This document shows positions 22,701-32,900 of a stretch of 64,000 bases of DNA, one piece after another (the first letter of the stretch is position 1; each line of letters begins with the position of its first letter). The position numbers were made by a program, and so were the translations under genes. The notes beneath the pieces were generated by a model. The model searched no databases and was not told the DNA's origin. It saw nothing but the letters and a program-made list of their open reading frames with translations. The DNA is from Cafeteria roenbergensis (Eukaryota; Sar; Bigyra; Bicosoecida; Cafeteriaceae): positions 372,001 through 436,000 of the forward strand of contig VLTN01000028.1 in the NCBI GenBank assembly GCA_008330645.1. Reading direction: 5' to 3'.

Positions 22701-24623
22701 TCCGCCGCCGCCTCGTCGGGCTCGCCTGGCGCGGCCCCCGGCAAGCCCGCTTCCTCCAAGGAGCCGCTCACCCGCCCCGCTGGCCCCGGCGAGTGCACCG
22801 GCGCCACCGCCCGCGCCCTCGCCGCAGTGCGCTGCCTCCGCGCTCTGCTCTCAATGTCCTTTGAGGAGCACCTCCCCGCGCAGGCCGCCGGCATCGCCGG
22901 CATGCCCCGCGTTCTCAGGCACAACCCCCTCCGCGTGGGCGCCCAGATGCTCACCACCCGCACCGCCATGGCCCTCCCCCGTCTCGTTGCGCACCTCGCC
23001 CGTCTCCAGGAGGCGATCCACCCCCAGGAGGCCGAGAAGCTCCTCCAGCTCGCCGCCAGGGCTCGCAACAAGGCCAAGAAGCGGGCGAAGCGCAGGAAGA
23101 ACAAGAAGGCCGCCGCCCCCGCAGCTGCGGCCGCGGCCGCGGCCGTTCGACTCCCCGGCGCTCCCCGCTCTGCCCTCCCGGTGGTGCCCGTCTCCCCGCC
23201 CAACCGCCGCTCAAACTACGGCGTGGCCGTCCCCTTTGGCGAGTTCCGTCTCGAGGCCAGCCGCCTGCTCGCCGACTTCGTCGACTACTGCCCCTCCGTG
23301 GCGCTGGATCGCATGGTGGGCGAGGCCGCCAAGGCGGCGCTCAAGGCGCACATCGCAGAGGCGGAGGAGGTTGCCGCCGACGGGCCGGCCGCCGGCGCTG
23401 CGGACTCGGAGTCCGCAGATGGCGAGCCGGATGCAAGCTCTGCCGACGGCGCCGCTGCCACCGCTGGTGCTGGTGCTGGTGCTGGTGCTGGTGTGCTGGC
23501 AACGGCCTCATCCGCCGAGTCGACGTGCAGTGGCGCCGACGGGGCCGACCACGGCCACGACGAGGACGAGGACGACGCGGACGGCGTTCTGGCCAGCCTG
23601 GCGCCGCCCGCCGCCCTGGAGGGCTGGAGCGGGCCCGGCGTGTGGGGCGCGCTGGTGTGCTGGGCGGTGCAGTACCCCCACTGCGACAGCTTCCACCGGG
23701 TGCTGGAGAGGCTGGTGCGCCAGGCCCTCGTCGTGGACCACCGCCCCACCGTGGAGCGGCTGCTGGTGGGCTGCAGAATGGTCCCCGTGATGATGACCGC
23801 AGCCCTGGGCGACCAGCCGAAGCGTGCCGGCGGCGGGTCCTCGTCGGACCCCGCGTCCAGCAGCGGCGGCGATCCCGCCGCCTCCGTCGTCCCGCGCACC
23901 CCGCTTCGCGCCCTCGCCCTCCGCCTCCTCGGCATGCTCCGCCTCGTGCTCCAGTCCAAGCCCCGCTCCGGACACTATCTCTCCGACTATCTCGGCTCCA
24001 ACCCCGTGTGGCAGGAGCGCCTGCCGGAGCTTGAGCGGGAGCTGCTGGAGCAGCGGCGAGACTGCATGCCACGCCCGCCCTCCAGCAACTACCCGATGAT
24101 GGCGGGCCTGCCCCCGGCCGTGGCCGCCATGCTCGCCGCCATGCAGGCTCGCAACGCGCGCTCGAGCGAGGAGGAGGCCAAGGAGAAGCGCATCCGAGAG
24201 AGCATCGACCTAGGGGGCGCGCTCGCGGAGCAGCTCGGCCTTCAGGCCCTTGTGCAGCACGCCGACTCGGCGGTGCCGAAGATTCCCACCGACACCGCGC
24301 CGGGAGCGACTGCCGGGGGCGCCGTTGCTGCCGAGCCGCCCGTCGCGCCCAGCACCAGCCGGACCGTTGCCCCGCCCCGCGGGGTCCAGCCGCCCTCCCT
24401 GCCGGCCCCGCGCGCACTGACTGCGTCCGCGTCCGTCCCCACAGTCCCGGCGTCTGCCTCAGCCCGCGGGTCCCCTGAGGAGGACAGCGACTCGGAGGCA
24501 GAAGGCGCAGCCTTGCCCGCTGACTCGGGAGCGGGGCACCAGAGCCCCGACGCGTCACAGGACGATGCGGAGGAGGGTAAGGCCGACAAGGGCGGTGCGC
24601 TTGACATGGATGGCGTCGATTAA
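19711..24623 (+). CDS. SAPS-domain protein, PP6 regulatory subunit-like
   Basis: Two exons, 19711-20205 and 20736-24623, phase 0 (TGG then GTGAGT; acceptor TCCAG), give 1460 residues. The N-terminus is an acidic Ala-rich head ending DSDEEDSDEEPIVDAISGF. The centre and C-terminal half form helical repeats: LTRLLIKPDGDG near 471, FHHACTVLQRLVLAHP near 500, PFGEFRLEASRLLADFVDYC near 995, WAVQYPHCDSFHRVLERLV, and SGHYLSDYLGSNPVWQ near 1240. The order matches the SAPS/PP6R family, which anchors the PP6 catalytic subunit. A basic KKRAKRRKNKK stretch could be a nuclear signal. Similarity is by pattern, so another ARM-type scaffold is possible. Long Gly-Ala and Ser-Ala linkers inflate the length. Confidence 0.68.
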
Positions 24624-24932
24624 CTGCGCTGCGGTGCTCGGAGGGCCGCTCTCGGGCCGTAGCGGAACTTGCGCGTGTGCACGACCCGCGCCACTCGGCT
24701 TGCTGAGTGTGGCACCGGATGCCACAAAATACCTCCATGTTCCATGCTGCTTGCAGCCCTTTTCCGCTCGCTTGCGCAGCGCGTGATGGGAAAACAACAA
24801 AACACTCGAGCTGGGAACGTCACTCTGCTGCGCAGCTGTGAAACCTTCCAACCCTGGGTCAAGTGCGCGACCGAAGTCTGCGCGATGTCACACGGCGATG
24901 CAAGCGAGCGAGACGCCACTGCAAGGGCCATC
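24624..24932. other. Convergent 3' spacer, PP6R-like gene to GT17 array
   Basis: A 309-bp spacer between convergent stops. It is less GC-rich than its surroundings, with an A-rich patch AAAACAACAAAACAC near 24790. The first tandem GT17 unit begins at about 24936. No RNA gene is seen. Confidence 0.4.
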
Positions 24933-26225
24933 TCAATCGCGGTCCTGGATCACACACTCGGCCCACAGCGCATCGGCATCGGCCCCGCTCGGCACGACGC
25001 GCGAGCCTGGTACCCACTGCCGACGGTTCGCGAAGACGTCCGGGTACTCGGTGAACAGCCGGGGCAGCGATTGCGGTCCGTACTGGCGCAGGTATGTCGC
25101 GGGGCGCAAGATGATATTCCTTTCAGCAGCCTCCTCCGCAGACATGAGATGGAAGTCCGGGCGGCCGTAGATGTCCATCCCGCCCCTCTGGCACGCCCTG
25201 ATGCGCTGCGGGTCGAGCAGCCGCGCGTGCCTCAACTCGTGATGCGACTGCAAGGGCAGTTTGCGCCGAATGGCCTTGTCCGATTGGAAAAAGGACATGT
25301 GCCAGCCCCCACCAGAAAACGCTGCGGGGGCCTGGTCGGCCTTAATGCCGAAGGGGTTGCCGCGCTGCACACGCACCAGGCTCGCCCGCACCGCGCCGAC
25401 CTCCTTCAGACGCCAGCCTCGGATTGCCACCATACCCATCCACATGCTGGGGTTGTGGAACATCAGCCCGAAATAGTGCAGGCTCATCAACGGCACGACC
25501 ACGTCGGGTCGGGAGTCCGGCTTGGAAGTGTTGCAATACTTGAGCACCCGCGCCACCGACCGAGACATCACCTCGTCCGCGTCCGACACCACCACCAGGT
25601 CGCTGTCCTGCACACCCAGCCGCTCCAACACGTATGACAGCCCCACACGGCGCCGCTCCGTCTCATAGGCCCAGTTGCACTTCCATGCCCCCAGCGGCTC
25701 GGACGCGTCGGGGAGCTTCACGTCCGTGACGTTTACCAGCCGGGGCGCGATGTCTGCGCACGGCGGCAGCCCGTCCTGCGTGAGGGCGATCACCTTGTTT
25801 CCCAGCCACGGCCCAAGCTCCGACAGCAGCCCTTCGCGCAGCCACGGCCACACTGGTTCGCCACTGAACGTGGTCGTGCCTTCCACGACCACGAACGTGT
25901 CCACGATGTCATGAAGCTCCCGCAGCTTTGTCGCCAGCAGGTGCGTCTCGCGCAGGAACGTTGTCACCTCGACGATGCGTGCGGGGCGTTGCAGGGGCTG
26001 GAGCCCCTTGGTGGCGCAGAAGCCGCGAATGCCCTCTGGCGACGGGTCGAAGTCGTCGCCGTCGCCCGGTCGCGAGAGCCGGAAGTGCCCGATGCGCGGC
26101 GGGGCCGCTGGGTCCTGGCGCGCGAGGCTGTGCATCGAGGCGAGCTTCGCGTTTCCGGGGAGCGTGCCGGCTGCCAGGACGACCAGGAGCGCGGCGGCGG
26201 CACGCATGCGCGCCGCTGCACCCAT
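24933..26225 (-). CDS. GT17-type glycosyltransferase, tandem copy A
   Basis: 430 residues. GT17 enzymes include MGAT3-type beta-1,4-N-acetylglucosaminyltransferases of the secretory pathway. The N-terminus MRAAAALLVVLAAGTLPGNA looks like a signal peptide or short anchor. Family blocks follow in order: DTFVVVEGTTTFSGEP near residue 112, VVSDADEVMSRSV near 215 with the DxD-like DAD, SLHYFGLMFHNPSMW, and GGGWHMSFFQSDKAIRRKL near 306. The ATG at 26225 is conserved in copy C. Copy A differs from B and C mainly in the block after the GWHMSFF motif (LPLQSHHELRHAR against LVLQPHHELQHPR). It is probably expressed from its own upstream repeat, since flanking DNA is duplicated along with the gene. Confidence 0.85.
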   Translation of the reverse strand: MGAAARMRAAAALLVVLAAGTLPGNAKLASMHSLARQDPAAPPRIGHFRLSRPGDGDDFDPSPEGIRGFCATKGLQPLQRPARIVEVTTFLRETHLLATKLRELHDIVDTFVVVEGTTTFSGEPVWPWLREGLLSELGPWLGNKVIALTQDGLPPCADIAPRLVNVTDVKLPDASEPLGAWKCNWAYETERRRVGLSYVLERLGVQDSDLVVVSDADEVMSRSVARVLKYCNTSKPDSRPDVVVPLMSLHYFGLMFHNPSMWMGMVAIRGWRLKEVGAVRASLVRVQRGNPFGIKADQAPAAFSGGGWHMSFFQSDKAIRRKLPLQSHHELRHARLLDPQRIRACQRGGMDIYGRPDFHLMSAEEAAERNIILRPATYLRQYGPQSLPRLFTEYPDVFANRRQWVPGSRVVPSGADADALWAECVIQDRD

Positions 26226-26463
26226 GCAGCGCGGCAGGGCACGCCGTGTGGTCCGTGGCGACCTGGCTGTGGGTGTGGGTGTTTGCGTTGGCTGGAGAGT
26301 TTGCAGAGCTGCGAGTGGTTGCCATGCCAAAGCCGGGCCCAGCTTTCGCCCCGAAACTCGCGTTGGCGGGCCCGGCTGCCCCGCGCTTCCGCCCCTGCGC
26401 GCACCGTGCACGTCGTGGCTGGCGTCCGCCGAGCGGCTTGGCCTCGCCCTGTGCCCATTCAGC

Positions 26464-27738
26464 TCACTCGCGGTCCTGGATCACGCACTCGGCCCACAGC
26501 GCATCGGCATCGGCCCCGCTCGGCACGACGCGCGAGCCTGGTACCCACTGCCGACGGTTGGCGAAGACGTCCGGGTACTCGGTGAACAGCCGGGGCAGCG
26601 ATTGCGGTCCGTACTGGCGCAGGTATGTCGCGGGGCGCAAGATGATATTCCTTTCAGCAGCCTCCTCCGCAGACATGAGATGGAAGTCGGGGCGGCCGTA
26701 GATGTCCATCCCGCCCCTCTGGCACGCCCTGATGCGCTGCGGGTCGAGAAGGCGAGGATGCTGCAGCTCGTGGTGCGGCTGCAGGACCAGCTTGCGCCGC
26801 ATAGCCTTGTCCGATTGGAAAAAGGACATGTGCCAGCCCCCACCAGAAAACACTGCGGGGGCCTGGTCGGTCTTAATGCCGAAGGGGTTGCCGCGCTGCA
26901 CACGCACCAGGCTCGCCCGCACCGCGCCGACCTCCTTCAGACGCCAGCCTCGGATTGCCACCATACACATCCACATGCTGGGGTTGTGGAACATCAGCCC
27001 GAAATAGTGCAGGCTCATCAACGGCACGACCACGTCGGGTCGGAAGTCCGGCTTGGAAGTGTTGCAATACTTGAGCACCCGCGCCACCGACCGAGACATC
27101 ACCTCGTCCGCGTCCGACACCACCACCAGGTCGCTGTCCTGCACACCCAGCCGCTCCAACACGTATGACAGCCCCACACGGCGCCGCTCCGTCTCATAGG
27201 CCCAGTTGCACTTCCATGCCCCCAGCGGCTCGGACGCGTCGGGGAGCTTCACGTCCGTGACGTTTACCAGCCGGGGCGCGATGTCTGCGCACGGCGGCAG
27301 CCCGTCCTGCGTGAGGGCGATCACCTTGTTCCCCAGCCACGGCCCAAGCTCCGACAGCAGCCCTTCGCGCAGCCACGGCCGCACTGGTTCGCCACTGAAC
27401 GTGGTCGTGCCTTCCACGACCACGAACGTGTCCACGATGTCATGAAGCTCCCGCAGCTTTGTCGCCAGCAGGTGCGTCTCGCGCAGAAATGACATGACCT
27501 CGATGATGCGTGCGGGGCGTTGCAGGGGCTGGAGCCCCTTGGTGGCGCAGAAGCCGCGAATGCCCTCTGGCGACGGGTCGAAGTCGTCGCCGTCGCCCGG
27601 TCGCGAGAGCCGGAAGTGCCCGATGCGCGGCGGGGCCGCTGGGTCCTGGCGCGCGAGGCTGTGCATCGAGGCGAGCTTCGCGTTTCCGGGGAGCGTGCCG
27701 GCTGCCAGGACGACCAGGAGCGCGGCGGCGGCACGCAT
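26464..27738 (-). CDS. GT17-type glycosyltransferase, tandem copy B
   Basis: 424 residues, nearly identical to copy A. The codon for the conserved first Met of copies A and C is ACG here, so the start falls six residues later at the Met of MRAAAALL, which leaves the signal-peptide-like stretch intact. DTFVVVEG, SDADEV and GGGWHMSFFQ are all present. Its acceptor-side segment (VQRGNPFGIKTDQAPAVFSG) agrees with copy A except for two residues. The upstream DNA has an extra CTGTGG/GTGGGT repeat compared with A and C and a short deletion near 27880. Confidence 0.84.
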   Translation of the reverse strand: MRAAAALLVVLAAGTLPGNAKLASMHSLARQDPAAPPRIGHFRLSRPGDGDDFDPSPEGIRGFCATKGLQPLQRPARIIEVMSFLRETHLLATKLRELHDIVDTFVVVEGTTTFSGEPVRPWLREGLLSELGPWLGNKVIALTQDGLPPCADIAPRLVNVTDVKLPDASEPLGAWKCNWAYETERRRVGLSYVLERLGVQDSDLVVVSDADEVMSRSVARVLKYCNTSKPDFRPDVVVPLMSLHYFGLMFHNPSMWMCMVAIRGWRLKEVGAVRASLVRVQRGNPFGIKTDQAPAVFSGGGWHMSFFQSDKAMRRKLVLQPHHELQHPRLLDPQRIRACQRGGMDIYGRPDFHLMSAEEAAERNIILRPATYLRQYGPQSLPRLFTEYPDVFANRRQWVPGSRVVPSGADADALWAECVIQDRE

Positions 27739-27995
27739 GCGCGCCGCTGCACCCGTGCGGCGCGGCAGGGCACGCCGTGTGGTCCGCGGCGACCTGGCTG
27801 TGGCTGTGGGTGTGGGTGTTTGCGTTGGCTGGAGAGTTTGCAGAGCTGCTAGTGGTTGCTTTGCCAAAACCGGGCCCAGGCCCCGAAACTCGCGTTGGCG
27901 GGCCCGGCTGCCCCGCGCTTCCGCCCCTGCGCGCACCGTGCACGTCGTGGCTGGCGTCCGCCGAGCGGCTTGGCCTCGCCCTGTGCCCATTCAGC

Positions 27996-29288
27996 TCACT
28001 CGCGGTCCTGGATCACGCACTCGGCCCACAGCGCATCGGCATCGGCCCCGCTCGGCACGACGCGCGAGCCTGGTACCCACTGCCGACGGTTGGCGAAGAC
28101 GTCCGGGTACTCGGTGAACAGCCGGGGCAGCGATTGCGGTCCGTACTGGCGCAGGTATGTCGCGGGGCGCAAGATGATATTCCTTTCAGCAGCCTCCTCC
28201 GCAGACATGAGATGGAAGTCGGGGCGGCCGTAGATGTCCATCCCGCCCCTCTGGCACGCCCTGATGCGCTGCGGGTCGAGAAGGCGAGGATGCTGCAGCT
28301 CGTGATGCGGCTGCAGGACCAGCTTGCGCCGCATAGCCTTGTCCGATTGGAAAAAGGACATGTGCCAGCCCCCATCAACAATCACCATTTCCCGCCCATG
28401 GAGTGTGTCGCCGATGGCGGAGCTCATCCCAAGGCGCACCAGGCTCGCCCGCACCGCGCCGACCTCCTTCAGACGCCAGCCTCGAATAGCAAACAATGTG
28501 GTCCACATGCTGGGGTTGTGGAACATCAGCCCGAAATAGTGCAGGCTCATCAACGGCACGACCACGTCGGGTCGGGAGTCCGGCTTGGAAGTGTTGCAAT
28601 ACTTGAGCACCCGCGCCACCGACCGAGACATCACCTCGTCCGCGTCCGACACCACCACCAGGTCGCTGTCCTGCACACCCAGCCGCTCCAACACGTACGA
28701 CAGCCCCACACGGCGCCGCTCCGTCTCATAGGCCCAGTTGCACTTCCATGCCCCCAGCGGCTCGGACGCGTCGGGGAGCTTCACGTCCGTGACGTTTACC
28801 AGCCGGGGCGCGATGTCTGCGCACGGCGGCAGCCCGTCCTGCGTGAGGGCGATCACCTTGTTTCCCAGCCACGGCCCAAGCTCCGACAGCAGCCCTTCGC
28901 GCAGCCACGGCCGCACTGGTTCGCCACTGAACGTGGTCGTGCCTTCCACGACCACGAACGTGTCCACGATGTCATGAAGCTCCCGCAGCTTTGTCGCCAG
29001 CAGGTGCGTCTCGCGCAGAAATGACATGACCTCGATGATGCGTGCGGGGCGTTGCAGGGGCTGGAGCCCCTTGGTGGCGCAGAAGCCGCGAATGCCCTCT
29101 GGCGACGGGTCGAAGTCGTCGCCGTCGCCCGGTCGCGAGAGCCGGAAGTGCCCGATGCGCGGCGGGGCCGCTGGGTCCTGGCGCGCGAGGCTGTGCATCG
29201 AGGCGAGCTTCGCGTTTCCGGGGAGCGTGCCGGCTGCCAGGACGACCAGGAGCGCGGCGGCGGCACGCATGCGCGCCGCTGCACCCAT
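27996..29288 (-). CDS. GT17-type glycosyltransferase, tandem copy C with replaced segment
   Basis: 430 residues and nearly identical to A and B over most of its length, including the signal-like N-terminus, DTFVVVEG, SDADEV and GWHMSFFQ. One 20-residue block just before GGWHMSFF is completely different (LGMSSAIGDTLHGREMVIVD), and MWTTLFAIRG replaces MWMGMVAIRG upstream. Length is preserved. The block lies next to the conserved catalytic-side motif, so it could alter acceptor or donor choice; that is inference. No stop or frame change accompanies the swap, which suggests a working gene. Confidence 0.84.
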   Translation of the reverse strand: MGAAARMRAAAALLVVLAAGTLPGNAKLASMHSLARQDPAAPPRIGHFRLSRPGDGDDFDPSPEGIRGFCATKGLQPLQRPARIIEVMSFLRETHLLATKLRELHDIVDTFVVVEGTTTFSGEPVRPWLREGLLSELGPWLGNKVIALTQDGLPPCADIAPRLVNVTDVKLPDASEPLGAWKCNWAYETERRRVGLSYVLERLGVQDSDLVVVSDADEVMSRSVARVLKYCNTSKPDSRPDVVVPLMSLHYFGLMFHNPSMWTTLFAIRGWRLKEVGAVRASLVRLGMSSAIGDTLHGREMVIVDGGWHMSFFQSDKAMRRKLVLQPHHELQHPRLLDPQRIRACQRGGMDIYGRPDFHLMSAEEAAERNIILRPATYLRQYGPQSLPRLFTEYPDVFANRRQWVPGSRVVPSGADADALWAECVIQDRE

Positions 29289-29552
29289 GCAGCGCGGCAG
29301 GGCACGCCGTGTGGTCCGTGGCGACCTGGCTGTGGGTGTGGGTGTTTGCGTTGGCTGGAGAGTTTGCAGAGCTGCTCGAGTGGTTGCTTTGCCGAAGCCG
29401 GGCCCAGCTTTCGCCCCGAAACTCGCGTTGGCGGGCCCGGCTGCCCCGCGCTTCCGTCCCTGCTCGCACCGTGCACGTCGTGGCTGGCGTCCGCCGAGCG
29501 GCTTGGCCTCGCCCTGTGCCCATCCAGCTCACTCGCGGTCCTGGATCACGCA

Positions 29553-29959
29553 TTACGTCGATTTGCTCACGACATGACGCAGCATTCTTTCAGCCCGCCG
29601 CTGGGTGAGCTTTTCTTGCACAGATGCCGGGATTGCTCCGTGCGAGTCGTGGGCAATGTGTAAGAGTGTTGTCTTGCTGCGAGTCAAATGCGTGGCCAAA
29701 ACGCTGCTCCGAACACTGAGCCTGGCTGATGCAGCGCTTGCTGAGCGCTCGGGGGAGTGCCGGGATCTGTTTTCGATTTGTTGGACAGCAAAGCAGCTCC
29801 GAAAGGGGGGGGGGAGTTCCTGGTGTTTGGTGTCCGGTCCCGGCTCGATGGCAGCTCCAACAACAAAGCCATTCCTGCGAGTTCCTCAAACAGAGCCATG
29901 ACTGCACCGCAGCAGCCGGAACCACACTTGCCAGGGACACCATCCGAGACGAAAGCCAC
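29553..29959. other. Spacer upstream of ATE1
   Basis: This is unique DNA between the end of the GT17 array and the proposed ATE1 start. It is clearly less GC-rich than neighbouring coding DNA and has a G-run near 29808. It probably holds the ATE1 promoter and 5' UTR. A further ATE1 5' exon here cannot be excluded. Confidence 0.35.
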
Positions 29960-32900
29960 ATGGACCAGTTTAGTTTCGCTCCCTGGAGCAGGCCAGCTGG
30001 AACTGGGCTCGAGGCGGATGCTGCGGCTGGCATTCCAGCCTCGACGGCAGTTCGCCAGCATTCGCTCATTTTGCCATACGCCGAGCAGCAGGCGCAGTGC
30101 ACTTACTGCCACGCCAGCCCCACAGGACGCATATCGTGAGAGCGCGCTCCGTCCCTGCGTCGCTGGGCTGGCCCCAAGGGCGTCACCGTGGCACTGCGAG
30201 CGCTGGCGCGTGCTGCCAGCACGCAAACAAAAAACACTGGCTGAGTTTCTTTTCTGTTCCCCGCTGCAGCTATGGCATGACTTCCAACCGTCTTAGCGCC
30301 GATGTGTACGACCAGATGCTTGAGCGGGGCTGGATGCGGTCGGGGACGTTTTCGTACCGCCCTGCAAACCACCATCCGGAGTGCTGCTGCCCCAACCTTG
30401 GGATCAAGCTGAACGTGGCCCGCTTCGAGGCCGCACGGAGCCACCGCAAGGCCCTGCGGCAGTGGCGCTCGCTGCTCGAAGGCAAACAGCCGCTCCGCGC
30501 CAGGCCCTGGTCCGCGCGGTCCGTCAGCGGCATTCAGCAAAAGGTGCGTGCCGATCGAGCACCAGCCGACGCCCCGCCCGCAGCCGCTCCTCGCGCGGGC
30601 CTGCGCGCCGAGGGGTCAGCCTCGGAGCGCGCCCCGGACGCAGGCCAGAGGGGCGCCTGCCCCGCCGCCCAGGCGGCCACAGCTCCCGACCCCGCCGCCG
30701 CCCGGGGACCATCGGACGCCTTCAGCCGCGGCGCGGCGGTGCTTGTGGCGGCGGCCGCCGCACTTGCCGATGCAGACGCGTGTCACGCCGCCCTCCCCGC
30801 CGGCGCTGGCGCTCCGGCCGGCTCGCGGCCACTCCTGGTGGCGTCTCTGCTGGCCAGTGGTCTGGTCGTAGCGTCAGACGCCACCTCCCGCGCCCGGCGC
30901 GGCTGCAAATCCAAGGCGCACCGGCCAGGGCAGGAACCCCCTCCCGCCCGGCGCAGGGACGCACTGGGGGAGACCTCCGCAAAGCGGGCCAAGCCAGCGC
31001 GACCGCGGCTGGCGGGGTCGCCGGCGGCCCTGCGCCTCGCCTCCGCGTCGGGGCGTGACCCGCACGCTCTGGCAAGGGCCATCGCGGCGCAGCCAGTGTC
31101 CGCAGTGTTCGCGGCTGCGGCAGAAGCCCTGCCCCTCGGGCTGAACCGCCCGCACCCCCCAAGCGGCCTCTCGCTCACCGCGGCGAGCAACGCCTTCCTA
31201 AACTGCCACGCTCTCGACGCCGAGGCGGCTGCGGCGGTCGAGGACCTCGCCTCAGCCTGGCCAACCCCGCCTGACGAGCGCGCTGGCGCAGCGGTATCAG
31301 CTGACAGGCCAAGCCAGCCGGCAGAAGCGGCGGCGGCGGCGGCGGCAGCGCCGGCAGCGGCAGCAGCGCCAGCAGCGGCAGCAGCGGCAGCAGCGGCAGC
31401 GAGGGAGCGAGCGGCTCCATTGGCGGATGCGACCGCCGCTGAGCCCGCCGTGCCCCTTCCAGAAGAGCAGAAGCCACTTGGCCCGCCGCCCCCCCCGCCC
31501 ACGGACGGGGAGGACCCGGCCCGCTGGCTGGAGCGGCAGGCACGCGCCAAGGCGGAGGCCAGCATCATGGACCTGGAGGACGCCTGGGTCACTCGACTGC
31601 GGTTTCGCCACTCCAGAGAGGCGGCGCCTTGGTGGCCAGCCCACCTGCCAACGGGCTGGAGGGGCGAGGACGGGGCCGGGGGCGCAGCCACTGGCGCTGG
31701 CACTGGTGCTGGTGCTGGCGCTGGCACTGGCGCTGGCACTGGCGCTGGCGCTGGCGCTGGTACTGGTTCTGGTACTGGTTCTGGCGCTGGTTCTGGCGCT
31801 GGCACTGGCGCTGGCGCTGGTTCTGGCGCTGGCGCTGGCACTGTCTCTGCTGCCGCTGCCGCCGCCGCTGCCCCCGCTGCCGCCGCTGCCGCCCCCGCTC
31901 GGCCGCGCCTCGCGAAGCGGCCCCCTCCGACTGCGTGGGAGCGGAAACACCTTCCGCTGGATGCTCCTCGCCTCCGGGTTCGCATGACCCGCCCTGCCTG
32001 CTCTGCCGACGCACACGAGCTCTACCTGCGGTACAACACGGAGATCCACGCATCCGCCGCCTCCTCCTCGTCGCTGGAGGCCTTTGAGAGACACCTGATC
32101 AACGGCTGTCTCGTTCCCGAGGCGGGGCGAACGCTGCCGCCCAGCGAGCTGCACAGCCGGGGGGCGGCGGCCGCAGCGGCGGCCACCGAGGCAGCCGCCG
32201 CCCGGTGGGCTCGAGCGACGGACGCCACGGCGGCGGCCGCTGCCCGAGCCGCCGAAGCTGCCGCCGACGCCGCGCTGGCTTCGGCTGTCGCCGCGTTTCG
32301 CGGCTGCCGACGCCGGCTCGCCGCGCTGGCGGAGGAGCAGGAGGCGGCCGCCGCCCGCTGGAGTGCTCTTGCGCCAGCTGCGCCGCCGGCGACGGCCGCG
32401 CCGGGGCTGGCCCCGGCGGCGGGCGACGGCCCGCTGATGCTGTCGCTGCTAAAGCGCCTCGCTGCCGGGTTCGGGTCCGGCTCTGCCGGCGCGCAATCGG
32501 ATGCGGCCGCCCCAGTCGGCGCCGTGGCTCCGGGCGCGTTCGGGCCCCCGCCCCCTCCGCCGGCCCAGCCCCGGCCGTCGCCTCCCCGCCCCGCCTCAGA
32601 CCCGGGCCCGTGCTGGGCGGACCACCCGGAGGCCGCCGCCCGCGTGCTGCGCGCCATCGCAGCCGACGCCGCCGCGAGGGGCCTGTTGCTTCCCGCGGAC
32701 GCCCTGCCAACGGTCAAATCCGCTTGCGCTGCCGCGATGTCAGCGGCGCTGGGCGGCGCCACTGCCTCCGTCGACGCCGCCGCAGAGATGCGCTCGGCGG
32801 CGGCAGCGCTCGAGGGCGGCGATGCTGTCACAGGGGCGGGAGCTGTCCCGCCCCGGCTCCAGGAGCTCTGGGAGCAGGAGGAGGCCGAAGCAGAGCATGC

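Larger units (their letters stand above)
24936..29552. repeat. Three tandem units of about 1.53 kb plus a short fourth stub
   Basis: The anchor word CGGTCCTGGA recurs at 24940, 26471, 28003 and 29536, giving units of 1531, 1532 and 1533 bp. Each holds one GT17 gene plus its upstream sequence. The fourth occurrence (about 29525-29552) keeps only about 28 bp and then diverges, marking the edge of the duplicated segment. Identity between units is very high outside two small patches in unit C. Confidence 0.93.
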
